Assembly: GCA_963580285.1 (NCBI GenBank)
Contig: OY757010.1
Span: forward strand, 66,858,406-66,922,405
Direction: 5' to 3'
Length of the DNA stretch: 64,000 bases
From: Lucinisca nassula
Lineage: Eukaryota > Mollusca > Bivalvia > Lucinida > Lucinidae
In this document: piece by piece, positions 41,995-52,201 of the stretch
How the letters are laid out: each line of letters begins with the position of its first letter
How positions within the stretch are numbered: position 1 is the first letter of the stretch
Made by a program: the position numbers and the translations under genes
The notes under the pieces: generated by a model
Database searches by the model: none
What the model was told of the DNA's origin: nothing
Seen by the model: only the letters and a program-made list of their open reading frames with translations

Positions 41995-43140
41995 TACACT
42001 GTTTGTCATTCAGTTTGTGTATTTGAATGAATAAATTATATCAAGCAATTTGACTGGTCGATAACAGAAATGGGCGTGGCAAAGTTAATTTATTCATTAT
42101 ATGGTAGGTCAAGTGAACTTACCACACTGCCATCAATATCCCGACTGTTTGTCGTTCAGTTTGAGAATTCGAATGGATACATTATATCAAACAATTTGAT
42201 TGGCTGATATCAGAAATGAGTGTGACAAAGTTAATTTATTCATTATATGGTAGGTAAAGGGTTAAATATAAGTGAACTGACCACACTGCCATCGATATCC
42301 GGACAAACATCAGAATCATTCAATTTGCATATTTGAATGGATACATAATATCAAACAATTTGATTAATTGATATCAGAAATGGGTGTGGCAAAGTTAATT
42401 TATTCATCATATGGTAGGTCAAGGGTTAAATGTAAGTGAACTTACCACACTGCCATCGATATCCACACTGTTTGTCATTCAGTTTGTATATTTGAATGGA
42501 TACATTATATCAAGTAATTTGATTGGTTGATATCAGAAATGGGTATGACAAAGTTAATTTATTCATTATATGGTAGGTCAAGGGTTCAATGTAAGTGAAT
42601 TTACCACACTGCCATAGATATCCAGACTGTTTGTCATTCAGTTTGTGTGATTAAATAGATACATTATATCAAGTAATTTGATTGGTTAATATCAGAAATG
42701 GGTGTGGCAAAGTTAATTTATTCGGTAGGTCAAGGGTTAAATATAAGCCAACATACCACACTGCCAGTGAACTGACCCTCTGCCATCGACATCCAGACAA
42801 ACATCAGTAACATTCAGTTTGCATATTTGAATGGATACATAATATCAAACAATTTGATTGGTTGATATCAGAAATGGGAGTGGCAAAGTTAATTTATTCA
42901 TCATATGGTAGGTCATGGGTTAAATGTAAGTGAACTTACCACACTGCCATCGATATCCACACTGTTTGTCATTCAGTTTGCATATTTGAATGGATAAATT
43001 ATGTCAAGCAATTTGATTGGCTGATATCAGAAATGGGTGTGACAAAGTTAATTTATTCATTATATGGTAGGTCAAGGGTTAAATATAAGTGAACTTACCA
43101 CACTGCCATCGATATCCAGACTATCATCAGTAACATTCAG
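41995..43140 (+). repeat. ~160 bp tandem array derived from the right half of TTAA-1
   Basis: Seven units of ~150-175 bp each contain TGTTTGTCATTCAGTTTG, GATTGGTTGATATCAGAAAT, GGGTGTGGCAAAGTTAATTT and a closing GGTAGGTCAAGGGTTAAA. A linker (AAGTGAACTTACCACACTGC then CATCGATATCC) that is absent from the MITE separates them. Two units have CAAACATCAG in place of CTGTTTGTC. Confidence 0.85.
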
Positions 43141-43144
43141 TATG

Positions 43145-43270
43145 CCAGTATCTGAAACAGGAATTAAATATTTTATCATCAAGAATTAAATATTTTATCA
43201 TGCCAGTATCTGAAACAGGAAGTAAATATTTTATCATGCCAGTATCTGAAACAAGAATTAAATATTTTAT
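43145..43270 (+). repeat. ~38 bp tandem repeat, three units
   Basis: TGCCAGTATCTGAAACAGGA and AATATTTTATCA recur three to four times. Confidence 0.8.
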
Positions 43271-43318
43271 AAATTCTAACTCAAACCTTTGTCCTGTTGC
43301 ACTGCATTTTGCTGATGC

Positions 43319-44454
43319 TGCTCTTACACTATGGCGAATATCCTTAGGAATATGAAAGTAAGAGAAAAATATGAGAAATTTGAAATTCGCGGCAAGATTG
43401 CCGAATTTGATACGATTGGTCAGAAGAAAAACTAAGAAAAAGTATAACCTTATGAATGTTTGCGAAAATTTTATGAATCCTTACCAATCCTTAAGAATTT
43501 CTTATGAAATTACGAATCAGTAATGACATTTTTTCAAATTCTTACGAATCCTTTCCGAATGTACAAATTTACTACAAAAACGCTGTTGCAAATCTTGCCA
43601 ATGCTTATGAATGTCTTATGAATAAAACCAGTACACTGCGTGTGCTTGCCAATATTGTTTCTTAGGCAGTATTACGTCGGGATCCAGCATGACCTTTGTC
43701 ATCTTTGTCTGCGTCTCAGTCTGCGCTGGAGTTGCCGCTGTTGTTGCCTTTGTTGTTCTCCCTGCAGAGCAACAACTGCATTGTGTTTCATAACAGCATG
43801 TTGGGTAACAAGCACGGCTGGTGTTGCCAGTTGCCTCGTCACAGCATCGGCCATTGTCAAACTAGAAATGTATATCTGACAAGGTGGATGACGTCTTTTA
43901 TACCGTTGTGATGAACCCGCCTTTTGCGAATAAGTCATATTCGCATTTTAATTGCTAGGACAAGCAAATCATTTGTAAGCCAATCTTAATATTTGTAAGC
44001 CATTCTGAAGCATTTACAAGTACTCGCAATCGTTGGCAAGCCTTTCGCATACATTCGCAATTTATTCTCATAAAACTACAAAAACACTCTTATTCCATTC
44101 GCTTTATTCGCAATGGATTTGCAAGTATTCAAAACAGTTTGTCAACATTTTGCAAGGTATTAGTAAGGGAAAACCTCTGCGAATTCTTGCAAATGACTTA
44201 CGATCAATGCAAATGTCTTGCCATCAATAAGAATGGCTTCCGATTGCTTATGAATATTTTGCGAAAACAATGAGAATACGCTTTTCTTGCGAATATTAGG
44301 AGCATGTTTCTAATATTCGTAACACCCCAAAATCGCCGGCGACTGCCTACGAACTCTTACCAATATCTGGCACTTACCTTACGATCATTACGAATTGGTG
44401 AAGAATGGCATTCGTAGGCTCATTCTCAAGTGCATTTGCCAGAGTGTAAGAGCA
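43319..44454. mobile_element. 1.1 kb inverted-repeat DNA element with GAAT-rich subterminal repeats
   Basis: TGCTCTTACACTATGGCGAA and the reversed right end (TTTGCCAGAGTGTAAGAGCA) pair over ~21 bp with three mismatches. Both subterminal zones are filled with CTTACGAAT, CTTATGAAT and ATTCGCAA words. A central minus-strand frame (43938-43699) encodes a Gln/Arg-rich tail (EQQRQQQRQLQRRLRRRQ). That basic run is faintly like the front of some Harbinger-type transposases, but no catalytic part is present, so the element is non-autonomous. The target duplication is not clear. Confidence 0.7.
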
Positions 44455-44480
44455 CTATGACAGTGTCGATACAGATCAGG

Positions 44481-44899
44481 AGCCAGTTGTTTAACCTTTT
44501 TTGTACCAAATGGATTCCTCCTCCTTATATATAGCAGGAGTTCATTTCAAAATTCAGGGGTGTCAGGTTGTGGTTTCTTAAAAATTTATTTGGAAAGTGA
44601 TTTATATTTTTGCAATAGTGTAGACCCTGATCAGACACCTTTAGGGGTTTCTGGTACTGACTGGGTTAAAACTAATAATGTCATTAGTTAACATATCGTT
44701 AAAACTTTGATAATTTAATATGGCATAATATTTTTGCTGAATAAATGTGAGCAGCTTTTGCAAATGCAAAAGCTGCTCACATTTTTTCAGAAAATATATC
44801 AAAATTTTAGAAATTGCACTTGCTAAAACAGTAAACATTTTGACCACTCAAGAGTTCATTAAGCTGACAGTGTTACTGTGCTTTGAAGAACTGGGCCCA
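44481..44899. mobile_element. G-family MITE split by TTAA-4
   Basis: GAGCCAGTTGT, interrupted, resumes as AACTAATAATGTCATTAG. The central hairpin 44733-44785 (GTGAGCAGCTTTTGC) and GAAGAACTGGGCCC follow. Confidence 0.8.
44491..44669 (+). mobile_element. TTAA-4 MITE in a G-family MITE
   Basis: TTAA-CCTTTTTTGTACCAAATG to GGTACTGACTGGG-TTAA. The core has lost its apex and right arm (CCCTGATCAGACACC joins TTTAGGGG). The G copy at 22285 reads AGTTGTTAAAACTATTGAC here, the empty site. Confidence 0.85.
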
Positions 44900-45067
44900 G
44901 AACAGCAATTAACAATGTTCTGTTAAAGGGGAGTACATTGTTAGCCTACAATGCTGGTATTTCAATACTTATGTCATGTACAATAAAATTTTAACCTCAC
45001 TATAATGCTTATTACTGGTCAGTTGTTTATCAATCAAACCCGGGTGCTTGGGTGTACATTACACAGA

Positions 45068-45353
45068 CTTGTTAGGGCCCCCACCCATTGGGGCTTGAAG
45101 AAATAGATTGGGCTGCATGATGCTTCAAAGCAGAGTTGAAACCCACCGCACATGAGTACTGGTAAGCTGCTTAGAGGTTCTAAGCCTGCCATGCATATAA
45201 ACGATATTGGTTTCATTGGGCTGCCGGCAAGGCTTGAGATGTCATTTCATCTCAATGTCGTGGAAAAAGTCCCACAACTTTGGAAGCAACATCTCCAAAA
45301 TAACCTCTACAGTGTTGATGGGGACGTTAAACCTCAACTCAAATCAAATCAAT
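45068..45353 (+). mobile_element. SINE-H, long copy with internal deletion
   Basis: CCCATTGGGGCTTGAAG to GGGACGTTAAACCTC and a CAAATCAAATC tail. The CCAGGCAAAGCGGTGCGAG part is missing between TAAGCCTGCC and ATGCATATAAACG. Confidence 0.75.
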
Positions 45354-45562
45354 CAACCCAGTGTCATAAAGCACAGTAGCTTTTCAATGCTGAAGTCCAT
45401 GTGACTATTAATGACTTGTTGGAAATCCAGGTAAATGTTATTTATAGAAAATTCTATTCTTATTAATAAGAAGTCAGGTAGCTGGAATCATGTTTTTGGT
45501 TTGGCAAACAGTGTAGACCCATATCAGCAGCATATGATCAGGGTCTATACTGTTTGCTTACA

Positions 45563-45734
45563 GTGAGTGAGTGGGTGTTTTGAGTTTTACATCCCACCAA
45601 CAGATAAGGTCATACGGAGACAGGACCTCGGTTTAAAGACTCATCCGAAAGTCTGGAGAAGCCCGGCATCGAACCTGCGACCCCTGGTTTACAAGGCGAG
45701 TAGCGTAACCACTACACCACGGAGGCTTCTAAGT
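45563..45734 (-). mobile_element. SINE-3, near full length
   Basis: On the minus strand the head reads GCCTCCGTGGTGTAGTGG and GGTCGCAGGTTCGATGCC (box B GGTTCGATGCC), followed by GACTTTCGGATGAGTC and CTTATCTGTTGGTGGG, ending in CACTCACTCACTG. Confidence 0.8.
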
Positions 45735-45765
45735 TTTGCTTACAGTACAGTAATTTAAGGATTAT

Positions 45766-46008
45766 ATAACCCATTGTGTGCGGGGAAACCCCTAAAGGGG
45801 TACCTTGGCAAACAGTGCAGGCCCAGATCAGACGCCGCAGAACGCGGCGTCTGATCAGGGCCTGCACTATTTGCTAACTGAATTTTCCGTCAAATATAGA
45901 ATAAAAACGAAAAAAAAAAAAAAAATAGCCTAGGCCTCACATCTCTATGACAAATGGTCTTGTCCAACATATAGCAATGGAAGAGTCCACTAGCATACAA
46001 TGGGTTAA
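45766..46008 (+). mobile_element. TTAA-5 MITE, complete reference copy
   Basis: TATAACCCATTGTGTGCGG to GCATACAATGGG-TTAA. The core 45808-45872 has the best GC apex in the window (CGCCGCAGAACGCGGCG). An A-run lies at 45911-45927. Confidence 0.85.
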
Positions 46009-46217
46009 CCCTTATCTTGCTGTTCACGACAACCCCTATCTTTGCAAACAGTGTAGATCCAGATCAGATGGCTTCTGAAGAAGCCATCTGATCAGGATCT
46101 ACACTGTTTGGCATTCAGTTTATGAATTTGTAGCAATAAATTATATGAAGTAATTTGATTGGTTGATAGACAGAAATGGGTGTGGCTTAAATGAATATTC
46201 AGCAAGATAAGGGTTAA
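46005..46217 (+). mobile_element. TTAA-1 MITE, complete reference copy
   Basis: TTAA-CCCTTATCTTGCTGTTC to CAGCAAGATAAGGG-TTAA, hairpin 46045-46110. Its left TTAA is the right TTAA of TTAA-5. It is very close to the copy at 50490. Confidence 0.9.
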
Positions 46218-46320
46218 ATAAAACATTCCTCGTTCAGAACCATTTTTCCAGCCTACACTCAGAGACAATTGACCCACCAGTGCTGTCAGTACTTTGGTCT
46301 ATCATATCACTGGCAAATTG

Positions 46321-46620
46321 ACGGCCCCCGCCCATAGGGGCTTGAAGAAATATATGGGCTGCATGATGCTTCCACGCAGAGCTGAATCCGGCCCACACAC
46401 TAGTACTGGTAAACCGCTTAGAGGATCTAAGCCTGTCCAGGAACCGCGGTGCGAGGCGGACCGTCCATGCTTATAAACCCTATTGGTTTCATTGGGCGAC
46501 AGAGCTTGAGATGTCATTTCATCTCAATGTCGGGTAAAAGTCCCACAAAATTGGAAGCAACATCTCCAAAATGACCTTTACAGTGTTGACGGGGACATTA
46601 AACCTCAAATCAAACAAACA
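46321..46620 (+). mobile_element. SINE-H, long copy
   Basis: GGGGCTTGAAGAAATATATG to GGGGACATTAAACCTC and an ATCAAACAAACAAAA tail. Confidence 0.8.
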
Positions 46621-46659
46621 AAACTGGCAAATTGATTAGAAGGTCTAAGTCTGCCCGAT

Positions 46660-46915
46660 TCTCCAGACTTTCGGATCAGTCTTTAAACCGAGGTCCCGTC
46701 TCCATATGACTATAGCTGTTGGTGGGACATAAAACTCAAACACTCACTCTAAGTCTGCCCAGGAAAAGCGGATTCAGTAGGACTATTCCTTAAACCCTAG
46801 TTGTTTCTTTGGGTGGTAGGGCTTGAGATACCATTATCTCAATGTCAGATAAAAGTCCAAGCAACATCTCTAAAATCGCGTAAATAGTGTTGACGGGAAC
46901 GTAAAATCTCAACAA
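46660..46915 (+). mobile_element. SINE-3 fragment followed by SINE-H fragment
   Basis: 46660-46750 is SINE-3 (CAGACTTTCGGATCAGTC to AAACTCAAACACTCACT). 46755-46915 is the 3' half of SINE-H (AAGTCTGCCCAGGAAAAG to GGAACGTAAAATCTC). Confidence 0.65.
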
Positions 46916-46916
46916 A

Positions 46917-47085
46917 ACATTTCTCCGCTGTTTCCAAAGGGTAGAACACATCCGGGCTCAGCATGACAAGAGTCAATGCCAGGAAAACAGTGTGGATCCA
47001 GATCAGATGGCTTCTGAAGAAGCCATCTGATCAGGATCTACACTGTTTGTCATTCAGTTTGCGTATTTGAATGGATACATCAATT
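46917..47085 (+). mobile_element. TTAA-2 end joined to a TTAA-1 copy
   Basis: CTCCGCTGTTTCCAAAGG, TCAGCATGACAAGAG-TCAA, then GCCAGGAAAACAGTG and a full hairpin (46993-47048). The same junction exists at 41570-41660. The right arm is cut in TGAATGGATACATC. Confidence 0.7.
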
Positions 47086-47315
47086 GATGTCAATGTGTGA
47101 CTCAAACTATTGATTCCAAGGTCAGAGACCCAGTCTCACTTCAGCCAGCATCATCAATATATTTCATCTTCTCTGAGAAATATTTCATTGATATTTGATC
47201 CTATCAGTACTTATTGCCAAAAAACATTTTGACATTCGCCCACAATAAACATTTACCCTTTCAACCATGTAGTCTATACAAAACAGGGCAGGCACATTTT
47301 CAAGTCGTGAAATAA

Positions 47316-47470
47316 ATACCCCACTAAACCCCACTTTATATAGAGAGAACTGGGGTTTATGGGGGTTTACATTATAGTTCTTATTCTTACTCAAAGATAT
47401 AGGTTGTGGGTATTCGTTAGAACCGCCTCAATGAGGCGGTTCTAACTAGCACCCAAAACCTATGTTTGCA
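47316..47470. mobile_element. F2-family repeat, reversed partial copy
   Basis: CCACTTTATATAGAGAGAAC and a hairpin 47395-47468 with apex AACCGCCTCAATGAGGCGG. Confidence 0.65.
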
Positions 47471-47475
47471 TTATA

Positions 47476-48904
47476 AACTAGAATCGCGCAGTCGATGGCA
47501 CGCCATCGCATATCCCCACGCTTTTTTAAAGATACGCCACTATATAAGTTCTCAATTGCAACTCCCACCCAATCTTAACCCTTGTCCTGCTAATCCCAGA
47601 TATGCCTTATCTTTGAAACAATGTAGATCCAGATCAGATGGCTTCTGACGAAGCCATCTGATCAGGATCTGCATTGTTTGCCAGTCAGATTGTGAATTTG
47701 TTGCAATAATTTGCATCAAATAATCTGATTGGTTGATAATCTGTAGTGGGAGTGGCATATATGAATATTCAGCAGGACAAGGGTTAAGATCAAAATTCTG
47801 AAAGTGTCATGCACTCCTCAGACCAAAGACCTATCATTTCCCAAAGTTTCATGTTTCTATCTGAAGGGCGTAGGAGGAGTTATCCGGTAATCGTTTAAAA
47901 AGGGGATATGGGGGTGAAAATCCAAGTTTTTGACCTCTGGTGACCTAAAACCTGACCCTAGGGGTCAAATTTTGATTGTTATGTATTCTACTCATTATGG
48001 CGTTCGGTTTGATATGTCACACGACCAGGTTCTGAAAACTTTGATTTTTTACCCCTGGGGCACCCCACCCCCTGGCCTGGCCCCTAGGGGTAGGATCAAA
48101 ATTCCGAAAGTGTCATGCACTCCTCAGACCTAAGACCTATCAGTTCCCAAAGTTTCATGTTTCTATCTGAAAGGGCGTAGGAGGAGTTATCCGGTAATCG
48201 TTAAAAAGGGGGTTATGGGGATGAAAATCCAAGTTTTTGACCTCTGGTGACTTCAAACCTGACCCTAGGGGTCAAATTTTGATTGTTATGTATTCCACTC
48301 ATTATGCCGTTCGATTTGATATGTCACATGACCAGATTCTGAAAAGTTTGATTTTTTACCCCCGGGGCACCCCACCCCCTGGCCTGGCCCCTAGGAGTAG
48401 GATCAAAATTCTGAAAGTGTCATGCACTCCTCAGACCAAAGACCTATCAGTTCCCAAAGTTTCATGTTTCTATCTGAAACGGCGTAGGAGGAGTTATCCG
48501 GTAATCGTTAAAAAGGGGTTATGGGGGTGAAAATCCTAGTTTTTGACCTCTGGTGACCTCAAACCTGACCCTAGGGGTCAAATTTTGATTGTTATGTATT
48601 CCACTCATTATGCCGTTTGATTTGATATGTCACACGACCAGATTCTGAAAACTTTGATTTTTTACCCCCAGGGCACCCCACCCCCTGGCCTGGCCCCTAG
48701 GGGTAGGATCAAAATTCCGAAAGTGTCATGCACTCCTCAGACCAAAGACCTATCAGTTCCCAAAGTTTTAAGTTTCTAGCTGTAAAAGTGTGGGAGGAGT
48801 TGTCTGGTAAGACGGACGGACGGACGTACGGACGTACGGACGTACGGACGACGAAGACAATTACAATATCCCCACTTTTTCTTCGAAAAGCGTGGGGATA
48901 ATAA
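47476..48904 (+). mobile_element. HINE-d, complete, with a nested TTAA-2
   Basis: 5' AACTAGAATCGCG, hairpin GATGGCACGCCATC and tag CATATCCCCACGC. After the nested MITE come three ~305 bp units with GTCATGCACTCCTCAGACC, GTTTCATGTTTCTATCTG, GACCCTAGGGGTCAAATTTT and GGCACCCCACCCCCTGG. Then an ACGG/ACGT microsatellite (48813-48853) and the 3' hairpin ATCCCCACTTTTTC / GAAAAGCGTGGGGAT, whose left arm matches the 5' tag. Confidence 0.8.
47575..47787 (+). mobile_element. TTAA-2 MITE inside HINE-d
   Basis: TTAA-CCCTTGTCCTGCTAATCC to CAGCAGGACAAGGG-TTAA, hairpin 47624-47682. The flanks join to AATC-TTAA-GATCAAAATTC. Confidence 0.85.
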
Positions 48905-49103
48905 GAATAATATCATGGATTTTCATAAGTAGCCATTTTGGAGATGTGAAAAAATACACTGTTGTACGGGTGTGTTATCGTAATGGAGCCGTATCATCAG
49001 GATCTCTCATCAGCACCTACACTGTCTGTCACTTTGATAACAATTCTGACTAGACTTGTATAAGACTGGATGTGATCAAATATGAATATGGAAGATATTT
49101 AGT
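48905..49103. other. Unassigned sequence
   Basis: No recognised feature. Confidence 0.35.
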
Positions 49104-49323
49104 TTAATCCTTATCCTACTGTTCACAACAATCCCTACCTTTGCAAACAGTGTAGATCCAGATCAGATGGCTTCTGATCAAGATCTATACTGTTTGTCAT
49201 TCAGTTTGTGAATTTGAATGAATACATTATATCAAAAAAATAGATATTTATCAAATGGTTTGATTGGATGATAGTCAGAAATGGGTGTGGCAAAATTAGT
49301 TTATTCAGCAGGACAAGGTTTAA
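49104..49323 (+). mobile_element. TTAA-1 MITE with half hairpin and a small insertion
   Basis: TTAA-TCCTTATCCTACTG to CAGCAGGACAAGGT-TTAA. The apex is TGGCTTCTGATCAAGATC, so the second hairpin arm is short. ~25 AT-rich bases (AAAAAAATAGATATTTATC) are inserted in the right arm. Confidence 0.75.
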
Positions 49324-49342
49324 ACTTTTCCATTCATTGAAA

Positions 49343-49593
49343 AACAAGAAACATGTGTTTGTGAAACACGAACATGTCACTGGGCAAGGCCTTTTTTTTC
49401 AAAGTTGGTCACACATCAAGGTCAAGGTCACAGGTCAAAATTTTTTGCATGAATGTGAAGCAGTTGTCACAAGGAACCTACATCACAAATATGAATGCTC
49501 TATCTCAAATGGTTCAAAAGTACTGACCAACGTTAAAGTTGTCCACATACAAACAAACAGACAGGGACCACTATCGCTACCGGGTACATAAAA
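49343..49593 (+). mobile_element. HINE-b copy 1, single core unit
   Basis: AACAAGAAACATGTGTTTG with GTGAAACACG (hairpin), tag ACATGTCACTGGG, one core unit with CAAGGTCAAGGTCACAGG and AGGAACCTACATCAC, then ACAAACAGACAGGG and a 3' end with ACCGGGTACATAAAA. The 3' hairpin is worn. Confidence 0.7.
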
Positions 49594-49718
49594 ATGGTCA
49601 AATGTGTCCACATGACCAGTCTTGTTTAATTTTACTGTCTATTCAACAAGATGTCTATATTAACCCTAAATATTCGGACTCCTCAACTCCTTACCATACT
49701 TGTTCTAAAATTTGAAGA

Positions 49719-49720
<2 letters not shown>

Positions 49721-49752
<32 letters not shown>

Positions 49753-49978
49753 TGGACAGCGCAAGGTGAAGGTCACGAGGTCAAAATTTATGGTACCTCT
49801 TGAAAGGTCTTGTGACAAGGAATGCACATGTGAAGTATGAAAGCTGTACCACTTACCATTCAAAAGTTATGCCCAATGTTAAAGTTTTTGCAGACGGACA
49901 AACGGACAAACGGACAAACAGACGGACAGACCAAAAACTATATGCCCCCCAGAATCTTAGATTCCGGGGGCATAAAAA
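49721..49978 (+). mobile_element. HINE-b copy 2, single core unit, intact 3' hairpin
   Basis: AACAAGATGTGTTTGTGAAA with ACACAAATGCCCC, one core unit, (ACGGACAA)n and the 3' hairpin TATGCCCCCCAGAATC / GATTCCGGGGGCATA. The tag ATGCCCC repeats the hairpin's left arm. Confidence 0.8.
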
Positions 49979-50100
49979 CAACAAAACATTTTACTGTAAA
50001 ATCCTAAAAGTTCGGACACACTGAGAACTTGGTTCAATTCTCAAAAAAGTTTACCAAATTTGTTTCACAACCCAGCAAGGAGTTAAAAAGATGCAGACCC

Positions 50101-50211
50101 AATGACAAACAGTGTAGACCCTGATCAGACGGCTCCTTCAGGAGCCGTCTGATCTGGGTCTGCACTGTTTGTGTAGGCCTGTCTGTCCCAATACTTAGGA
50201 TCATTACGGTA
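50101..50211 (-). mobile_element. Core-K MITE, partial
   Basis: GACAAACAGTGTAGACCC, apex CGGCTCCTTCAGGAGCCG, then GTAGGCCTGTCTGTCCC and AGGATCATTACGGTA. Only the right end is typical. Confidence 0.7.
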
Positions 50212-50489
50212 CTTTAGTCTCATCTACTTTTGTTTTTCTGTGGAAATGTAAGCAGTTTCAGGCTGACATTTTATCTAATGGCAGTTTGACAATTAAAATG
50301 TTATGCCAGACATTGACAAATTAAAGGTTTTGCGTGGGCGGGATTACAAAACAAATAATATTTAAACAGTACTGTCACATCAGACAGGTCAGCTCATGGT
50401 CAGATTATCCACACACACGTTCACCTGCCCCCACCCACCCCCACCACCCACATACCAATCATGTCTAGTTAGATGTCAAATTGTCAAAT
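50212..50489. other. Unassigned sequence with a C-rich run
   Basis: CCCCCACCCACCCCCACCAC at 50428-50447 is a G4-prone run on the minus strand. No gene is seen. Confidence 0.45.
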
Positions 50490-50702
50490 TTAACCCTTAT
50501 CTTGCTGTTCACGACAACCCCTATCTTTGCAAACAGTGTAGATCCAGATCAGATGGCTTCTGAAGAAGCCATCTGATCAGGATCTACACTGTTTGGCATT
50601 CAGTTTATGAATCATCAGCAATAAATTACATCAAGTAATTTGATTGGTTGATAGACAGAAATGGGTGTGGCTTAGATGAATATTCAGCAAGATAATGGTT
50701 AA
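50490..50702 (+). mobile_element. TTAA-1 MITE, complete
   Basis: TTAA flanks both ends, with the hairpin at 50531-50594. It differs from the copy at 46005 at only a handful of positions. Confidence 0.9.
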
Positions 50703-50834
50703 ACACATTTACCAAATGTATTCGGACAAACAGGCCTGATCGAGAAAACGATGCTGACCCACGGTGCTGACCCACATGAGATGCTGCAGAAAGTGGTGTC
50801 TCTTTAGAATCTCATTGTTTGCCAAGCATCCAGC

Positions 50835-50925
50835 TACCGTAATGACCCTAAGTATTGGGACAGCAAGGCCTAAGCAAACAGTGCAGACCCAGATCATACT
50901 GTGATCTACACTGTTTGCATTCTGC
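50835..50925 (+). mobile_element. Core-K MITE, partial
   Basis: TACCGTAATGACCCTAAG, GGGACAGCAAGGCCTAAG and CAAACAGTGCAGACCC. The apex is lost (ATCATACTGTGATCTAC). Confidence 0.65.
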
Positions 50926-51085
50926 ACCTTTGGGACTCCTTGCTCGATCATGAAACAAACTTGTTAAAATTTTAGGAGAATTACAGCAAGTCTTCAAGGT
51001 GACCAAATTTTTAGGATTTTTTAAGATTCTTTTAGACACAACTAGTAAATTGCTTTTGATCAAATTTTAGAACAAGTGAGGTGTC

Positions 51086-51327
51086 TTAAGGGGAATGGGA
51101 ACACCTTCAGGGGAGGCAACTCCTGCAAAAGTATTTTTGTCTCCCATGTCAATGGGGGTCAACTCTTAAAGAAAAGAATTTGCTCCAGAAGAGCAAATTC
51201 TTTCCTTTAAGACTAGACCCCTTTTCCAGTGGGACAGGGCTTATAGGAAAGCGGACAGGAAGTCCCGAAAGTTATCTCCCTTTGAAAAATGGTGGAAAAA
51301 TCTGCCAGGTGTTCCCATTCCCCTTAA
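51086..51327. mobile_element. TTAA-7 MITE, complete
   Basis: TTAA-GGGGAATGGGAACACC to GTTCCCATTCCCC-TTAA. The palindrome 51174-51213 reads AAAGAATTTGCTCCAGAAG and its mirror. Confidence 0.85.
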
Positions 51328-51354
51328 TACTAAGGGTAAATACGGCAACACTAT

Positions 51355-51542
51355 CATCCCTTATCCTGTTAAATAATTAATTTAGCCACACCCATTTCTG
51401 ACTTTGAACCAATCAGATTACTTGATGTAATTTATTTCTGCAAATTCACAAACTAAATGTCAAACAGTGTAGATCCTCATCAGATGGCTTCTTCATTGCT
51501 TGCAAAGGTAGGGGTTGTTATGAACAGCAGGATATGGGTTAA
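51355..51542 (-). mobile_element. TTAA-1 MITE with half hairpin
   Basis: CCCTTATCCTGTTAAATAA, GTAGATCCTCATCAGATGGC, then CATTGCTTGCAAAGGTAGG and CAGCAGGATATGGG-TTAA. Confidence 0.75.
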
Positions 51543-51587
51543 AATCTACAGTTGGTGTCCATACATACCAAACTTGTCAAATTCAAC

Positions 51588-52179
51588 AAACAAGAGGTCC
51601 ATGATGGACATTAATTGCTAACCTGAGTCAACATATATATACCATGGGAGGCCATCAGTTTCTATCTGCCATTTTGTTCAGAAAAGCAGAGCCATGTTAG
51701 CTATGTTAAAGCTTCAGAGGATATGTCACAGTTATGTGCCGGGCCAGCTACATTATTTTGAAATCCAGCCATCGACTTGTGGGACTGATGTCATATTTGG
51801 AGATCTTGTTCTCTAATTTTAGCTCTCAGTGGAATGAAACCATTTTAAAACATTAGCAATTTCAGTACAAATTTCCATTTAACACCCGGGTGTTTATTAG
51901 AATCGGTATCTTTCATGGGAAGTGGGGTATGTGGGCATTTGTCAGAGGCTACAGCTCCAGTTATCAAAGAATCCCAAAACGTACTGCATTTTCTCACAAA
52001 TGGCTGCCATTTTGAAATATACAAAGTAACTGTGTGCTAGTGAAGCTAATTCTGTGGAAGACTATTGACATATTCCCATTCGTTCTTGCACTGCTGGAGA
52101 ACCTACTGTGGAAGAATTCGACTGCTCAGCATAGAGATTTGATGTCTTTTCTTCCACAAATTAAGCATTTTAGTAATTG
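51588..52179 (+). mobile_element. HINE-like 5' end followed by unassigned sequence
   Basis: AACAAGAGGTCCATGATGG with GACATTAATTGCTAACCTG has the HINE-a hairpin and a changed tag. The following ~550 bases have no tandem core and no 3' hairpin before the mariner begins at 52180. Confidence 0.4.
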
Positions 52180-52201
52180 TACAAGGGCGAGTCAATAAAA
52201 A

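Larger units (their letters stand above)
41634..42110 (+). mobile_element. TTAA-1 MITE split by SINE-5
   Basis: The left arm GCCAGGAAACAGTGTAG stops at ATCCTGATCAG (41653-41663). The hairpin and right arm resume at 41952 and run to the first satellite unit. Both sides of the SINE carry the same 11 bases. Confidence 0.8.

Noticed and set aside
41995..43140. CRISPR-like array
   Set aside because: Units are contiguous ~160 bp repeats without unique spacers, derived from a MITE half.
43640..43938. Overlapping Cys/Leu-rich (plus) and Gln/Arg-rich (minus) frames
   Set aside because: The plus frame is the complement of the Gln-rich minus frame. The minus frame is too short for a transposase and is listed only as a remnant in the 1.1 kb element.
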